Shown: positions 38,601-53,600 of the stretch, in pieces
How the letters are laid out: each line of letters starts with the position of its first letter
Numbering within the stretch: the first letter of the stretch is position 1
Assembly: GCF_036370855.1 (NCBI RefSeq)
Contig: NC_088098.1
Coordinates: forward strand, 33,235,981-33,299,980
DNA from: Dromaius novaehollandiae
Lineage: Eukaryota; Chordata; Aves; Casuariiformes; Dromaiidae
DNA length: 64,000 bases
Direction of reading: 5' to 3'
Notes under the pieces: generated by a model
The model's database searches: none
Told to the model about the DNA's origin: nothing
The model's input: only the letters and a program-made list of their open reading frames with translations
Program-made: the position numbers and the translations under genes

Positions 38601-41600
38601 TTTAGTGTGCATTGTGTCAATGATACTTTACTTTTTGGCACCTACAAAAAATCAAATAACATTGAGAAATTCTTTATGCTATTTCTGTTTCATGTTAGTG
38701 TTTTACTGATGCCGAGGAAGGTCTCCATTTTCAGTGGTGGTTCTACAACAATAGTCATCAACATAGCAAAATAAAATGAAATTCTTAGGCTCCACATTAT
38801 CACCATCTCGTTCACAGCCCACATTCCCCAGAGCTGTTGTTGAGTGCGCTACGTAGAGTTCTGCTGTGTGATCCTCGTCTGGATGTTTAGCGAGAGAGTC
38901 TAGCCTGTGGAGGCGTGTACCTGGCAGGCAGAAATCCATCTCAGTCTGAGACAAGGTCATTTAATTTAAGATGTACCATTGCCTTGAGGGACAAGAGATC
39001 TCTTGTGAGTTGCAGCTTTGTAACCACTTACTACAGTATCTTTAACTTTCTTCAGCTTTATTAAATTGCATGTAAAGTGAAGGCTTCTTGCCAATTGCTG
39101 TTTAAGCCCTTGGCCAAATTTGAATGTCCCTGTATTAATACATGAATGTCTACCCAGCTGTAGTCAAAATCCTTACAATGCTAAATTACTGGAAAGGTCA
39201 AAATGAAACTTAATGAAATGTAAATCTGTTTCTTGTTTTGAGATATGTAAATTAAATATTGTTAAGGAGGCACTTTCTAGAATTATTTGAAATAGCAGCC
39301 CCTCCCCTCAATATTTCACTTTAATGCCTCTTTTTTATTTGTTTATTTTCTTTGTTTTTACTGCTGTCATGAATGCTGACATAAGTGGGAAAACTATGCC
39401 AGGTAATGTCAGCTATGCATCAAAATACACAAACGTACCAGACGAATCTCCAGTAAGCCATTTGGGAACCTAGCAACGTTCTTTGGAATATTACTGTGTA
39501 AAGATCTTTACAGTTTTTTAAAAGCTAGTTTGTGATTTTGCAAGTTTTTTTTAACTCTTCATTTCAAAGTGAGGAGATGTGAAAGATCATTGATTCTGGG
39601 CACGTATAGACAGTCTTTCCTTTTATTCTTTTGAAGGAACGGTTTCTGATAGTTTGTCAGATTTTGTAAGTACTTTTCATTTGAAAGATTGAAACTAAGA
39701 TATATTTAGTATTTGTTTTGCTCACCCCAGAACTGCATTGGTATGAGGTTTGAAATAACGTCAAGCCCTAAAAGTTACTTCTATTTGTTGATATTTGCTA
39801 ATGGAACAGTAACTTTTTTCCAGTGAGAAATTGAGGGGCAGAAGGGAACATGTACTGTGCCTGCATTTTATCAGAACGTTTTACGTTTTAATCATAATGC
39901 CATTAAACACTCCCAATTCTTTATGGATTCTTGTAGTTTTTAAGCTGTCAGTTGTAACCTAATCTTGTAGATAAGTTAATATCCAGATCTCTGTTGTCTC
40001 CTATGTGCTATTTAACAGTTTTCTGGAAGAAGATGGTATATGTACTTTAGTAATAATAAAGCTGAAAAAGGCTACTCTAATTATGAGACCTAGTGAAGCA
40101 AATATGGCTGCCAGATGATTTAGAGCAACTAATAGACTTTCTAAAAAATATCCCCAAATATATTTTGATCAGGATATGATTTTTCTTTATATTTTGATGA
40201 AAACATTGTCATTTCATAGAAATAGAAGTGAGCTACTATATCACGTTCTTTTAAATAAGTTGAACTGTTGCTTTCTTGAAGCATTGCATTGTGTAAGACT
40301 ATAATTATTTGGCAAATAGATGCAGTCTTAAAATAGCATTACTTCTGTGTGTTTGTAATATCTAGTGAGGTGTGTTTAACTTGCCAGAAGTCTGAGGTCA
40401 TTGATCTAGCTTCTTTCTTTCTCTTGGACAGGTTACATTGAGCAGTTTCAAAATCTTCACTCTTGACAGTTTATATGTGCTTTTAAATTTATTTATGAAG
40501 ATTTTGGTACTTCTAAAAGAGAAGTTAGTTTGAGGTTCAGATCACGGGAGATAAATGTGAGAAGTTATTTCCACATGGCTTTAAGATATGCCATTTTTAG
40601 GTAGTTCTTTTGCTAAAGAAGTGGTTCATTAGGAAAGATTTTTTTTGTATCCTTTATTTCTTTTTCTGTATAATTTTGATACAGTAAATGGAAGCAGACC
40701 TTGATATAAGCAAATTCTGTGTGCATTTTAAGACTGAAACTAATACAATAGTAAGTAGTACAGATTACCAAGCATGTAAACTGTTCAGCTTAATAATGAA
40801 AATGCTTGTATAGATGCTGCCATGAGATCGTTTCTAATGGATTACGGGAATGATACTGTAAAAAGTAAAATTTTTTATTTATCCTATTGTTTATTAATTC
40901 CCTGTTTGTTTGGGTTTTTTTGCCTTTCAGAACTCTGTCACGAGCCTTATGTTAAGGATAAGTGTTTTGTCTTATCTTTTTTAGTTTAGTTCTTGATGAT
41001 TGGAATTTGCTGGCAATTTGGAAATTTATATGAGTAAGAGCCATCCTTTAGGATGAGGTCCCTAGGCTCTATTGGCCCTGTGTAATAAGTGTTCATAGAC
41101 TATAAAGAGAGCTTAGACATCTAGCTCGCATGTAAACATTGACAGATACTTAAATTACATGTCTTAAATGGGAACACACTTCCACTTTTAGACTTACTAG
41201 CCCATTTTTTATATATTTTCTTAATTAGAAAATCATGGAATGCTTCATTGAAGAATAATGATGATGGATACAGTTTAAAAGGCGGTTTATTTGCTTGGCA
41301 GTTAAAAAAAATGTAGACATCAAAGCAGAGAGTTAAACAGACAGTGACTTGTATTCATTCCATTAGTACAGACATTTTTATTGTTTTTGATAGGGATTTG
41401 GTGCTCAGTCAGCTTTTGTCAACTTAACTGCTGCCTTGTGCTGTCTCTGAAGAGACTGACATAGCTATGGACTATCTATGTGTTAAGAACTATTACCTTA
41501 TGTGTTAAGAACTATTACCCTATAAAAATTGGCATCCGTAACCTACTCTAGCCTCTTCTTTTCAAAGGAAGTTGTTTGTGGTGTGCTAGTGCTTCAATTT

Positions 41601-44600
41601 AAAATGTCATTAAAATATATTTTTGTAGCTCTTAACTTGATGTTTGTTTCATTTTATTTCTTCAGATCAGTTGTTATGGTACTTAATAATAACCCCACTT
41701 CAAGGCCAAACTTACTCAAATTGTTCAATAGACAAAATAAAACTGAAGTTGATCATGCTTGTAGTTTTATGTGAGAATATTTTGTTTGTTTCTGGTAAGA
41801 GCTATGCTTTAGAAGTGTATGTAAAACATTTTCTTGAATGTATTTCTGTTATTACACATAGACTAAGATATATGGAAAGACATTCAGTGTAAGAACATAC
41901 TATGAATTTTCAACCGTGAAGAAACTTGTATTATCTGAAAAGGGAATGAACAGCTAAAATCTTAAAACTTTGCATGAATCAACAGTCTTGCACACAATCA
42001 AAAAAGTACTCAGTTGGTTTGAATCATGCTTTGCTGTGATCTTTTAGATCTTTTTATTTTCTTCTTCTTTAATTCCATAATGTTTAGCTCAGATGTCTTG
42101 AATTACTTTTATGGGGAAAACTTTTTAAAATGTCACTGTGGAATGTTGTATTAATTGTGAAGTTTTTTCTTTTTTAAAAAAATGAGAACTGAAACTTGTC
42201 ACTTCTCATCAAAAGCTTTCATTTTAATAAGCTGCCACTTCTCACAAAAACTCTGGTTGAAAAATTCACAGCCTGGTGTGTTTATCCAGGATTCAAACAG
42301 TCCAGTTCCTTTCTCCTCCTTGCTTAGTGGTGACGTTTAGCTTAGCTGTTGCCGCTCATGCCATGTGCTTTGGTATATCTCTTCGTACAACACTTTGTGT
42401 CATTTTTGAATTCAGTTCAGAGGTGAAGTAGAGCAGAAAGAAAAGGATGCCAATCTAAGACTGCTTATCTGTAAGGCTAGAGAGGGTTTTAAGAAAGTCA
42501 CTCAGTGAAAAGCAGGTCATTGAGAAAGGAAAGAGTGTGTAAGGGAGAAGGTGTTTTGGATTAGAGACTTATTCAGATCAATTATCTAAGTGAGCTCTGG
42601 CAGTCTGTTATCTTTTTCCAGTTGGCTTTTCTTTCTGGTGCAAAAATAATCCAAATTTCCAAGACTGGAGATTGCTTTTTGTTGTTCTTAATGGATACGA
42701 TTAGCAAATTTTGCATTGTAATCTTCAAAGTATTGAAAATTGACTGCTTCCATATCTCTTTTCAAAAGCATTGAAAGAAAACAGCTCAGAGGTAGTTCAG
42801 CCTTTTCTAATGGGCTGTGGAACAAAGGAACCAAAGATCACTCAGCTGTGTCTAGCAGCCATACAAAGGCTCATGTCCCATGAAGTTGTTTCAGAGGTAA
42901 GATAAATGTTCATATAAGTATTTCAGTATGGGAAATACAGGCCTCTAAGTGAAGGTGAACACCCTTTTTTAGGAGGCTGTTAATAATATAATGAACATAA
43001 CCTGCAAAATTGTACTTTTATCTACTTTTAGAAAAATAGTAATTTAAAAGAAAGCCTTCTTTTTGAGCACTAAAACAAAGTGGTGAGGAAAAATAGTAAC
43101 TTCTACGGGGTAACCCATGACATTCAAAACAGCTCGTTTGGTTTGCATACTTATACGGCAGTAGTGGAACATATATGGTCTGTGATAAGCTTACTAAATG
43201 TTACATCCACAAAATTTAGTCTGTGATGCATTTGTTATATGTTAGTTCTAAAAAACAATGTAAAACGGAGACACATTTCCTGCAACTTCCTTCCTAAATG
43301 CCATGTGATCTGTTGTGATACTGCATATACAGCATGTTAAAAAGCTTGTGAAAGTAATACTATTAAAATCTATCTTCAATTGTGCTTGCATAATGTAAAA
43401 TTACAGTATTTTCTGTGTCATGAATGAATTTTGAGGGTAAAATGTCTGTACTCTCTATCTTTTCAAGTAAAAAACAAAGTATGAGCTTTTATTTGGACTA
43501 CATGTTAAGAGATTTTTCCAACTTTTTTTAAAAAATCAACTTTTAAAGTTGAAGGATCAACTTTTAAAATATATTTAGAGAAGCTTGTGATAATGAAATT
43601 AGTTTTATATTCAAAATGTAGTCCTATGGTATAGAAAAAGTCAAATTCAGTTATATTCAGTTACAAGAGCGCTATTCTTACATGCGTACACATGACATAA
43701 CACTATATAAACATCTTAATTGTATGTGCAAAATAATTTTTTTGTAGGCTGCAGCAGGAAACATTATTAATATGCTTTGGCAACTGATGGAAAATAGTCT
43801 TGAAGAACTTAAATTGCTTCAGACAGTTCTTGTACTTTTAACAACCAATACAGTTGTGCATGATGAAGCACTGTCCAAGGTAAGGATTTGTTAGTGCCAA
43901 CTATAGTACGAATAATATGCTAATTCAGCTACATTAATCGCACCAAAGAATGTGGGCAGCTTTTCAAAAAGAGGCTTGCATTAAAGGCCATTGGTAAATA
44001 TCTGTCCTTCACAAATGGTGGCTTTGCTGAAGAAATTTTCAGTAAGATTCTTTTTTTTTTTTTTTTTTTTTTTTCCCCCCCTGTAGTGGCTTAAGCCTAT
44101 GATGTGTATACTGTGCATCTAATAATAATTATTTTTACGATGCTTAAAATCATTCTAAATGTGAAAGAGTAAGCAGAGCTGGACCTTTAAAATTACTAGC
44201 TCTTACCATATGGTAACAGGCATGATATAACAACAAATATCTTTATGTATAAAATATTTTCATAGGGAGATATAAAATAATATCATTTTTAGCACTTACA
44301 TTGTAGTTTTAGGAAAAACAGTGTAACTCAATTTGCAATAGTAGCTGGTTTTGTTAAGTACATAGAAAAAATGGGGAAAAATTTTGTGTGTGAAGCATTT
44401 GGAAATAATGAAGGAGGAGTGGGGTTTCTTGATTCTTTATGTCAATATTGTCTTCATATGTACACTCTGAGAACAGAATTTCTTTTAGCTTCCTTGTTAA
44501 TCTGCCTTTTAATTCCTCCACAGTAATCAATTTCTGACTTAATGAGCATTTTAAATTAAAATGCTGGGCAATTGCTTATCCTTCTGATATGCTAAATTAG

Positions 44601-47600
44601 TCTTATGTATGATTTCAAACTGAAGAAATCAGAGCATATAGCACAGTGTAACCTTTCACTAGGCAAGGAAATGTTTGGAGAAGCTGCACCCCACCCTGCA
44701 TTGAATGTGTTTCCTAAGTAGTGTTGCACAGCCTCTGCGTGATTAATATTATTCCTTGGGTTGCTATTGTCTTTGCAGGTTTTTCCTTCGTTCTCTAATG
44801 AATGGATGAAAGGCAATGGATTCCTAGTTTCAAGAACTTTTTTTCTATCTTCAGCCTTATTTCCTTTTCCTTTAGAAAGTTGTGAGGAAGCCTTAAATTC
44901 TGTAGTCTTTATATAAACTATTCAGCCTTATATAGTAAATTTTCTTAAAATAGGTATTCTGGGGCAGAACCATAAATGTTGATGGAGAGAATGGAAATAC
45001 TTTAGAAAGTGGAATTCTCAGTCTTTAACTAGATAGCAGATATTCTCTAATGACTTGCAGCATTGTAGTTTTGTCAAGTTTTAATCTGGTCTCTGGAAAG
45101 AGGCAGTCTGTTGAAGTCCACCCTAACTTTCTCTTCTGCATATCCTATATCATTTATAGCAGTGTGCTTCTCATCTCTTCCCTCATTTATTCTGCTTTCC
45201 TGCTTCCATGTACCCTCTCTCTCCCCATTATTCTTAGGTTCTTGGTATCTACATCCTATTTCATTCGCCTTTTTTTAACACTTTCCAAACACCTTTTTTA
45301 GCATCCCTTATTTCCTCATCCCTTTCATATCCTGAAATTTTCTCCTTTTGAACACCATACATAAAAGTCTGTGAGCACAGCAGTGCCAAATAACTAGAAA
45401 AGGTCTTTTCCAGCACTTTTCCCCTGTCCTATAGGTCAGGATATCCTATCTTGATATGTCTTATTAGGGTATATCATGATCCAGAAGCATGCTCACGTGA
45501 TGGAATTACTGGAAGATTTAATTGCTGGACTTTTAACAAATCCCTTAGAGCACATTAAAAATAGTGTTTTTCATAAATTTATATTCAAATTTGGGCAGAT
45601 TTTGACGGGGAAAAAAACATTCCTGTTACAGAGCAATATCCTGTAAATTTTCTAGAGTGGAATTACTAGAGTTGCTCAGTGAGCCAAATGTAAGCCTTTA
45701 CTTGGGTAAAATGATAGATTGTTTGCTTTCTACCTGAGATAGGTAGAAATTTCTTTTAAGAAATATCTGAAAGGTTTGTCTTGTTGAAAGGTTCCTGGAA
45801 AAAGTCATGTTAAGGCAGACCTGTATGTTGCTTGTTCATTTTTTAGTTTGACTGCTTGAAATTAAGAAAATTACCGGTAAACATTCTTAAAATGGCCCTT
45901 AAAATAGGCATTGCTATTAGGTTAACCTAGAGTGTCATGCAGTATCTTCTGAAAGTCCAGAAGTGTATCAGACTAATATGGAGAGACCATCTGAACAGAG
46001 TCCACAAATCATTTATAAGAAAAGGAAGCAAAAGAAAATTCTATATCTTGTATGGCTCAGGACATGTAGCACTATGGCCGGGTGTGGCTGAGGTTCACAC
46101 AAGGCAAGAACATGGAATGAGGGCAAAAGAACAGGAAATACAGGTTTAATCGCACATACAGATGCTAATTTTCAGTTTATTGTAAAATAAGTAACTATTG
46201 TGTGTTAGAGGTCATATCAAATCCAATGGGAAACAATATTTGTGCCAGTCCAATGACACATGAAAATATGCACATTAGAGAGGAATAGTCGCAGCAGAGG
46301 CAATGTGGTTGTGAAAGTACTGTGATGTAATACAGGAGAGGAAGTAATAGGTTGTGTGTATCTTAACTTTGGAATTGCCTGACCTTTCTGTGATTAACCA
46401 TATAATCCTAAATCCTTCTTGACATTAATATTAATCCAGGTTGTTTTATGTGGTCGATTACTGTGTATTCTCTGTATGATGGTTATAGTTTTATTGGTGC
46501 ATCATAATGTCTTCGTTAATACAATTTCTAGCTTACCTTTTTGAGGGGATGAAGAAAAAGAGATTTTTCTGTGGGACAATCACAAGACTACTCTGGTTCT
46601 TCAAATTTACAATGATTAAATATATTTTTTCAAATAACTTTTTGCCAAACTACAATGGAAAATGTTCTGCAATTAGCTATCTTGACTCTTGGCTAAAAGA
46701 TAGATGTATTGATGTAAGATTAAATTTTTTTCTTTTAGGCAATTGTACTTTGTTTTCGTTTGCACTTCACGAAAGATAATATCACAAATAACACAGCGGC
46801 AGCTACAGTGCGACAGGTAGTTACTGTTGTATTTGAGAGAGTGGTTGCTGAAGATGAACGATACAAAGGTGAGTATATTTCTTATTCTGCTCGCTTGTGG
46901 TAACCTGTTTTTTGGGCACACATCATATGCTTATCTTTTTCAGATAGACAATAAAAAAGTATATAAATGTTAAAAGAAAACAGACATTATTAATTTTTAT
47001 TGTCTTTTATACGTGTACTTGTATAGAAAGGAGATGAAATCCTCAGCCATTCTGTAGGTCCAAATCTGTACATCAGTATATCAAATAGATTTTTCTTAAT
47101 GTGGGAACTGGTCTTAAGACTAGTATTGCAAAGGAATTTGGGGCAAGAGAGTCATTTAAGGTGCAGGTAATTTAGATCACTTAGTGTGAAATAACTCAGT
47201 GATAGTTCTGAAGAGAACATTTATTTTAAATAACAGCTTGGTATTCATGATCTTTGGCATTCAGTCTTACCTTTATTTCTATAGGAATGATAAGTTGCGG
47301 AAGAATTACCTGGCCATTCTTCTAGAGTCTGTGTTTGTAAGAACACTTAATGTGTAGTTGATTTTGAACAGTTCTTTTGTTCACCTCATTTCTGTTTTTT
47401 TACACAGATACTGTTGAACAGCCAGTTGCAGTTCAAGGAAACAGTAACAGAAGATCTGTCAGTACACTGAAGCCATGTGCTAAAGATGCATATATGCTTT
47501 TTCAGGTAATTGCAGAGCATATACTTAGACATTTGCAGTTATGATTGGATGCTGCTCTACCACTGTAAGGAATTTCAAAAATCTTCTGTCAGCATATTGG

Positions 47601-50600
47601 TAAGGTCCTTAACCAGAGCCTCAGGCTTTCTTTTGCATAGTTATTGTAATTGGCAATGGAATGTTACATCCCAGAGAAATGACTGGAAAATGAAGACAGA
47701 GTGGCTTAGGAAAGATCTTTTAAAATAAATGATAACTAATAAATAAGCAAGCATGTGTGAATTAACTTCAGGGTTCTTTTTTGCTTTAGCCAGATGCTGC
47801 ACCATAGTTCAGTCTTGTTTCTTGTGTTTGGTATAGCATTGTAATGTAGAATATATAATGAAAAGTAGTGGTTGTATTCATTATACCAATAAAAATCTTT
47901 TTTTTACATTTCAAATTCACTTTTCTTGAGATATTTTTGAGAACAGGAATGAACATCATTGCTACAAGGATAAAACCAAAGTTTAAAATTTGTCGATAAG
48001 GTTTTTTGCTTGATATTTTATGTAAAAGATGTATTTTAGAAAAATGAACTTCAAAGTGGACAATTACTCATCACAAAGGAGGGAGCGAGTTTAGATTTAG
48101 TTGTAGACTCGGAAAACTTGGAAACTTTATCCCAGTAAAGAATTGTGAAGAGACTGTAAAAGCTAATGTATTTCTTTCTAAGGATCTTTGCCAGTTGGTT
48201 AATGCTGATGCTCCCTACTGGCTTGTGGGTATGACAGAAATGACCCGGACATTTGGACTTGAACTTCTTGAGTCAGTCCTCAATGACTTTCCACAAGTGT
48301 TTTTACAGGTAAGTAATTCTTGGAAGGAATATTAGGATTTTTCCTGATGTGTAATAAATTTAAATCCTCATTAATTTAGTGGGAATGTGTCAATATACTG
48401 CTTCTTAAGAGGAGCTGTAACTTTTGTATCTTTCCTTTTCCTGATAGAAATGAACCGTGTACTTTGTCCACTTTTTTCTATCCCATACACTTTATTTGTT
48501 CACCTCTGTGTGTTTGTGCCTTTTATAGAGCATATGGTACTTTGTAAGTAAGATCTGTTTCACTTTTTATTTTGCCAGTTATATCTCCTCCAAAGATGCA
48601 TTTCCTTATCTTCTTGAATAATTTATGACACTGTTGATGATACGACTGTGTAACTTTTCTGTGGCAATGTTATTTGCACAGAAACAATAACTTCCCCCCA
48701 GCTGCAAAGCATTAGGAATTGTGACTTAGAACTGTATGAATCTGCTCCATGTGAATACAACGTGATCTTTCAGTAACACGTTTTAACAGGCAGTCGCTAA
48801 ATTCAGAAGTTAGTTATATAATAAATGAGTACCTTATTATAATTTAGTACCTTATATTATATTATTATAATATATTATTTTTATTATAATTATATTATAA
48901 TAAATTTATTATAATTATATATATATAATTATAATAATAATTATAAATTAGTACCTTATTATAATTTGCAAAATACAGGAGTGTACGGTATGAACCTGAT
49001 GATGTCATTTCATTGTGCTTTTTGGTAGCTTTTTCATGGTGTCTGCTGTTCTTCCTTTTTGTTTCCTAAGCATGTAATTTATACAAAGATTTACGTGACT
49101 TGGTCTTAACACTAAATATAAATAAGATGCTTAATCAGAACTATGGGTAGTAATTGAAGAAAATCTGTTTTGAAGCTGTGAATTGATTTTCATTTTTTAT
49201 AATTTTTTCCTAATATGAATTTTTTTTCCAGCATCAAGAATTCAGTTTTCTCCTTAAAGAAAGGGTATGCCCTCTTGTTATAAAGCTCTTCTCCCCAAAT
49301 ATCAAATTCAGACAAGGGTCCAGCACATCATCTTCACCAGCACCAGTGGAAAAACCATATTTCCCCATCTGTATGCGTTTGCTGAGAGTAGTTTCCGTTT
49401 TGATTAAGCAGTTTTACAGTTTGCTGGTAAGAATATATTCAGATTTTATTTATACAGATCTGGTTTTCTGTGTATGTAGTGGTAGTGAGTTCAACAAAGT
49501 GTTAGCTGTTGGGAGCAGTTGACCTATAGTGAGAGAAGGAAAGTCTGAATTATAGCTTCCTTTTTTATGTATTTGTGTTTATTTGTATTCTACAAGTAAG
49601 CATTCTCTATTCTACATTCTACTTGTATAATTTCTCAGAGTATATTTTTAACTATCTTTGGATTTTTCTGTGCTTGCCAAAAAGTTAGTTCCTTTACTTG
49701 ACTGTCTTTCAGTTACATTTTTGGGAAGCTTTTAATCCTCTTCTGTTGTTTGTTTGGCTTTCAATATGTTGATTGTGGTGCTTGTTAATAGTTGCTAAGA
49801 GGCTTTTGACTTCTGTTGCTTAAATAAAGTGTTGGCAAAACGTTTATAAAAGTTATTTATAAGTTTAAAACCTTTTTCATTTATTATGCCACTTACATTC
49901 CAGCTGTTTTTTACTTCCCAAGTTTTAGGTATTTGCTAAAAAAAAAAAAAAAAAAAAAGTATTTTTTTCTTCCTTGCATTTCTTTATTGTAGCACATCTT
50001 AGAAGTCTGTTGAAATGTCTGTAAGGAATTTAACTTCTTGAATACAATTACATATATGATGTTAGCTTGGCAAAACAATATTGTGATTATTAAGCATATA
50101 TTGCATATTGCTTTAAGTGAAAGCTTGTTAAAGCTTTTTAGATCCTGTGCAAAACTTGCTAGCATAGGTCTCCTAATCTGGAACAAAAGTCTTTTGGAGA
50201 AAATACTTTGCAGGAGGCTTTTAATTTAATGTCTTTAAACTGTATCTTTTAGGTAACGGAATGTGAAATCTTTCTGTCGTTGCTGGTTAAGTTTCTGGAC
50301 GCAGACAAACCACAGTGGCTGAGAGCTGTTGCAGTAGAATCTATTCACAGACTTTGTGTGCAGCCTCAGCTATTAAGGTACAATGTATCAAACTTCACTT
50401 TTATGTGAAAGTGAAGAAATCTTTTTATTTTTCTCTGGTGGAAAGGACTTCCTAAAATATTGTAAATATTTAGAAACTTAAAGACAATAAACTCTTCAAG
50501 ATATTTTTTTTTGAAGCTTTTGACAATGCCTATTTTCCAGGAGGAGCTGAATTATAATTACCTGATTATCCCAAACCCTGTGTGTCTCACCAGCATTGAA

Positions 50601-53600
50601 GAAGCATTTACCCAAAACTGAATTTTATTTTTCACTTAAATATTTGCAGTTAAAATGTGCTTTTACTCTCTGATTTGTCAAATACTTACTATAATTTTAA
50701 AAATACTTTACAGGTCCTTTTGTCAGTCCTATGATATGAAGCAACATTCCACTAAAGTTTTCCGTGATATCGTGAATGCACTGGGGTCCTTCATCCAGTC
50801 ACTATTTCTTGTAACAAGCACAGGGAATACATCAGCAGCACCCAACCAAGCTGGTAAAGCCTTGTTCTTACTATTATTTTAATTTTGCAGTATTTTCTTA
50901 TGATAATAATTTTGAATTGTTCCAGTTTATACATTTGGTTTAGTACAACTCTGTACTTTAGCATTTATTTAGGTGAAAAGCTAGCTTGAGATAAACTGAT
51001 GTTTTTGGGTCTGTTAAAATGGATGACTTTACCTACCTGTAGCCTGGGGTAGGTTTAGCCCCCAGTCAGCAGAGCACTGCCCATCCAGCTGCATCCACTT
51101 CTAGAGTGACCAAGCTCCTGATTCAGATCTTTTCTGAAGGAAGTTGAGGGAATGATTTCTGATTTCTGACTCTACTTGCCTCATTTTTTTTGAGGTCTTG
51201 TAAGGGCTGTGTACACCTGAAGTAGTAAGACTGTGTGTTTGCTTCCTCTTTTGAGGGACAAAAGCTAATTTATTTTGGGTTTGTAGGGCCAGAACTGGAT
51301 TAAGAAAGCCAAAGGGTAGAAAGGAAGATCTGTGTTTTACAGATGATCTTTGCTTTTTCTGTAGGCAGAAAATAGTTCTTTACTGAAACTTGATTATCTT
51401 TTCTTGCAGCCAGGATTTTGGTATTTCACTAGGTATATTTTTATTTTTGTAAGAAGGAATGGCCTTATTGTTTATCACTTTGAAGACAGTCACATCTGAG
51501 TTAGGGCACTCTGCTTCTTCACATGGCTCTGAAAGCAGAAGCCCAGCAACAAACAAAAGAAAAATAATTTCTAAGTTTCTTTTGACATGCCTTCTTAAAC
51601 AAGATAATAATTTGATAATAATTCTGATAATATATCAATAATAAAAATATAATATCAAGAGAGTAACCCTATCAACTTAAAAATTGTGTAATGTATGTGT
51701 TTGTCCCTCGAAGAGTATGCAATGGAAATCTTTGTCATTAAGCTTTCTGAGTAGTTTCTCGCTGAAGTCACAAACAGTTTCCAGCTTCTATAAGTGGGAA
51801 ACTTTGCGGAAAAGGCAGGCTACAGTTTTATCAGGAAAGTAGATTTGTATGGGTATATTTATTTGTGGTTTCATGAATGTTTTTTTGTTCAGTCTGGGAA
51901 CCATGACTGAGACCACTTTGGAGGTAAATGGATTATCTGGCACTGAGGTATATAGTTAAGTGTAGTGTAAAAAAATACGTATCTTTTTCTTTTTAGGGAC
52001 CTGAAAACGAATAACCTTGTCTTCAAAATGCTGTTGTATTAAGGGGAAGTAAAATGGTCAGTGTATTTCCCTGCTGCTGATTGCTTTTAGACAGCAAGAG
52101 ATAGGCATCAGATTGCGTAAAGCAGTGTCTCAGAAGTGAGCACAAATGTTTTCCTATTCTTCACTGCAGAAATCTGTGCATCACCAGTGCTATTCAACTT
52201 TTTATCAAAGTTAGCCAAATACACATAGTTATGCCAAATTATGTGCAAGATCTGTGAATGAGGAAAGAATGAAATTGCCTGATCTTTCTTTTTTTTTTTT
52301 TTTTTTTAAAGAAACCTGTCCAATAAGAAGTGAATCACTTTTGTTACTTTTTCTCCTAGCCACTTATTCTTGCACTAGCAGTCAAAGAAGTATCTAAGTT
52401 GGTAGGTCTCTCCTTTTCCTCTTAGGAAATCAGAGACAACTATGGCTTTGCTATAGTTTAAGGGATATGTGAAGATAAATTGTGCTTTAATTAATAAACA
52501 TTAAAAAGTCTGGTGTTAAACTCATACATGTCAGTGCTCACTCATAAAGGTTAGTGTGTTCTGAATTCCAAGTTGGTGTCAGCATTGTTTATATGGAGAA
52601 ATTTATCATGGTAGCTGTTGTTCGGTAGCTATCTGTATGGAAGCTGATAGGGCAATTTTATTATTTCTGGGTTGGTTTAACCCCTTATGGTAAAACAGAA
52701 AAGCAGTTGTCATCATGTAATACACGCATATACAAGAAGCTATTCTTAAATATTCACTCTCAAATTTACATTTTTCCTTAGTCTGAAACAGCATTGCAAT
52801 ACAGTCTTGTCCTTAGCACGATCACTGTTTCTCTGGCTTATCATTCTGAATCATTTTCTCTGTTAACTTTTCACCTTTTTTTCTTCCTGTCTGAGTGTTT
52901 CTCGTGCATTTCTCTTTCTGTTTCTTCTCCTATGGCCACGTATAACAGACAACGAGCAGATCAGTACAAGTTAATTTTTTCTCTCAATCTTCCAATTACT
53001 ATGATAATCCTGTGATAACTGTATATACCTTATGAGCATGTAGTTGTCTTTTGAACTTCAATTTTGCAACAAGGTAGCCTTTTCATAGACGATTAAAGCT
53101 ACATCTACCTAAGCTTTGTACACCAGCGTATTGTGTTGGTGGCAGTACTTTGACCTTTTTGTTGATTTTTGTTGTTTTAATCTGATAAGCTTTACTGTAT
53201 TAAAGTGCATAGGCTTCTGCATGCATTGGTTTTGCCTGAATTAGTAAGTTAGCCTCTCTATATCGTTAAAAGAGAACACACCAAAATGAAAGTTGTTAGA
53301 CTGATGCATATAGGTGCTTTGGGGCACCTTCTTGAGGACTCTGCCCTTTTCTCTCTCCTTTGTCTGTACAGAGAGACAGTCTGAACTTGTGGCACTTACT
53401 CTGATAAGTATAGACTTCTTTATGTATGAGTCCTTTTGTCAGCTTTTTTTGGCTTCTTGGCTTGATTGATTGGAATCAAAATTTGTTCCCTTATGGCTAT
53501 TGGTTGACCTGTTGTTGGCTCTTCCCTGATGTTTATTCTCCTCTAGCTTGGGGTAGAACAGATTCAAACCCTGCAGGTCTTAAGCCACTGAATTTCTCCA

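Larger units (their letters stand above)
38500..42768 (+). other. MON2: MON2 intron 2
   Basis: AT-rich intron with GTAATT donor and TTTTCAAAAG acceptor. It holds an unidentified minus-strand frame (38703-38960), a 16-bp perfect palindrome (38991-39006) and a 22-bp tandem duplication (41477-41520). No other gene seen. Confidence 0.9.

Noticed and set aside
39366..39405. Possible microexon in MON2 intron 2 (acceptor near ACATAAG, donor CAG|GTAATG)
   Set aside because: A 17-base exon would break the MON2 frame and the polypyrimidine tract is poorly placed.
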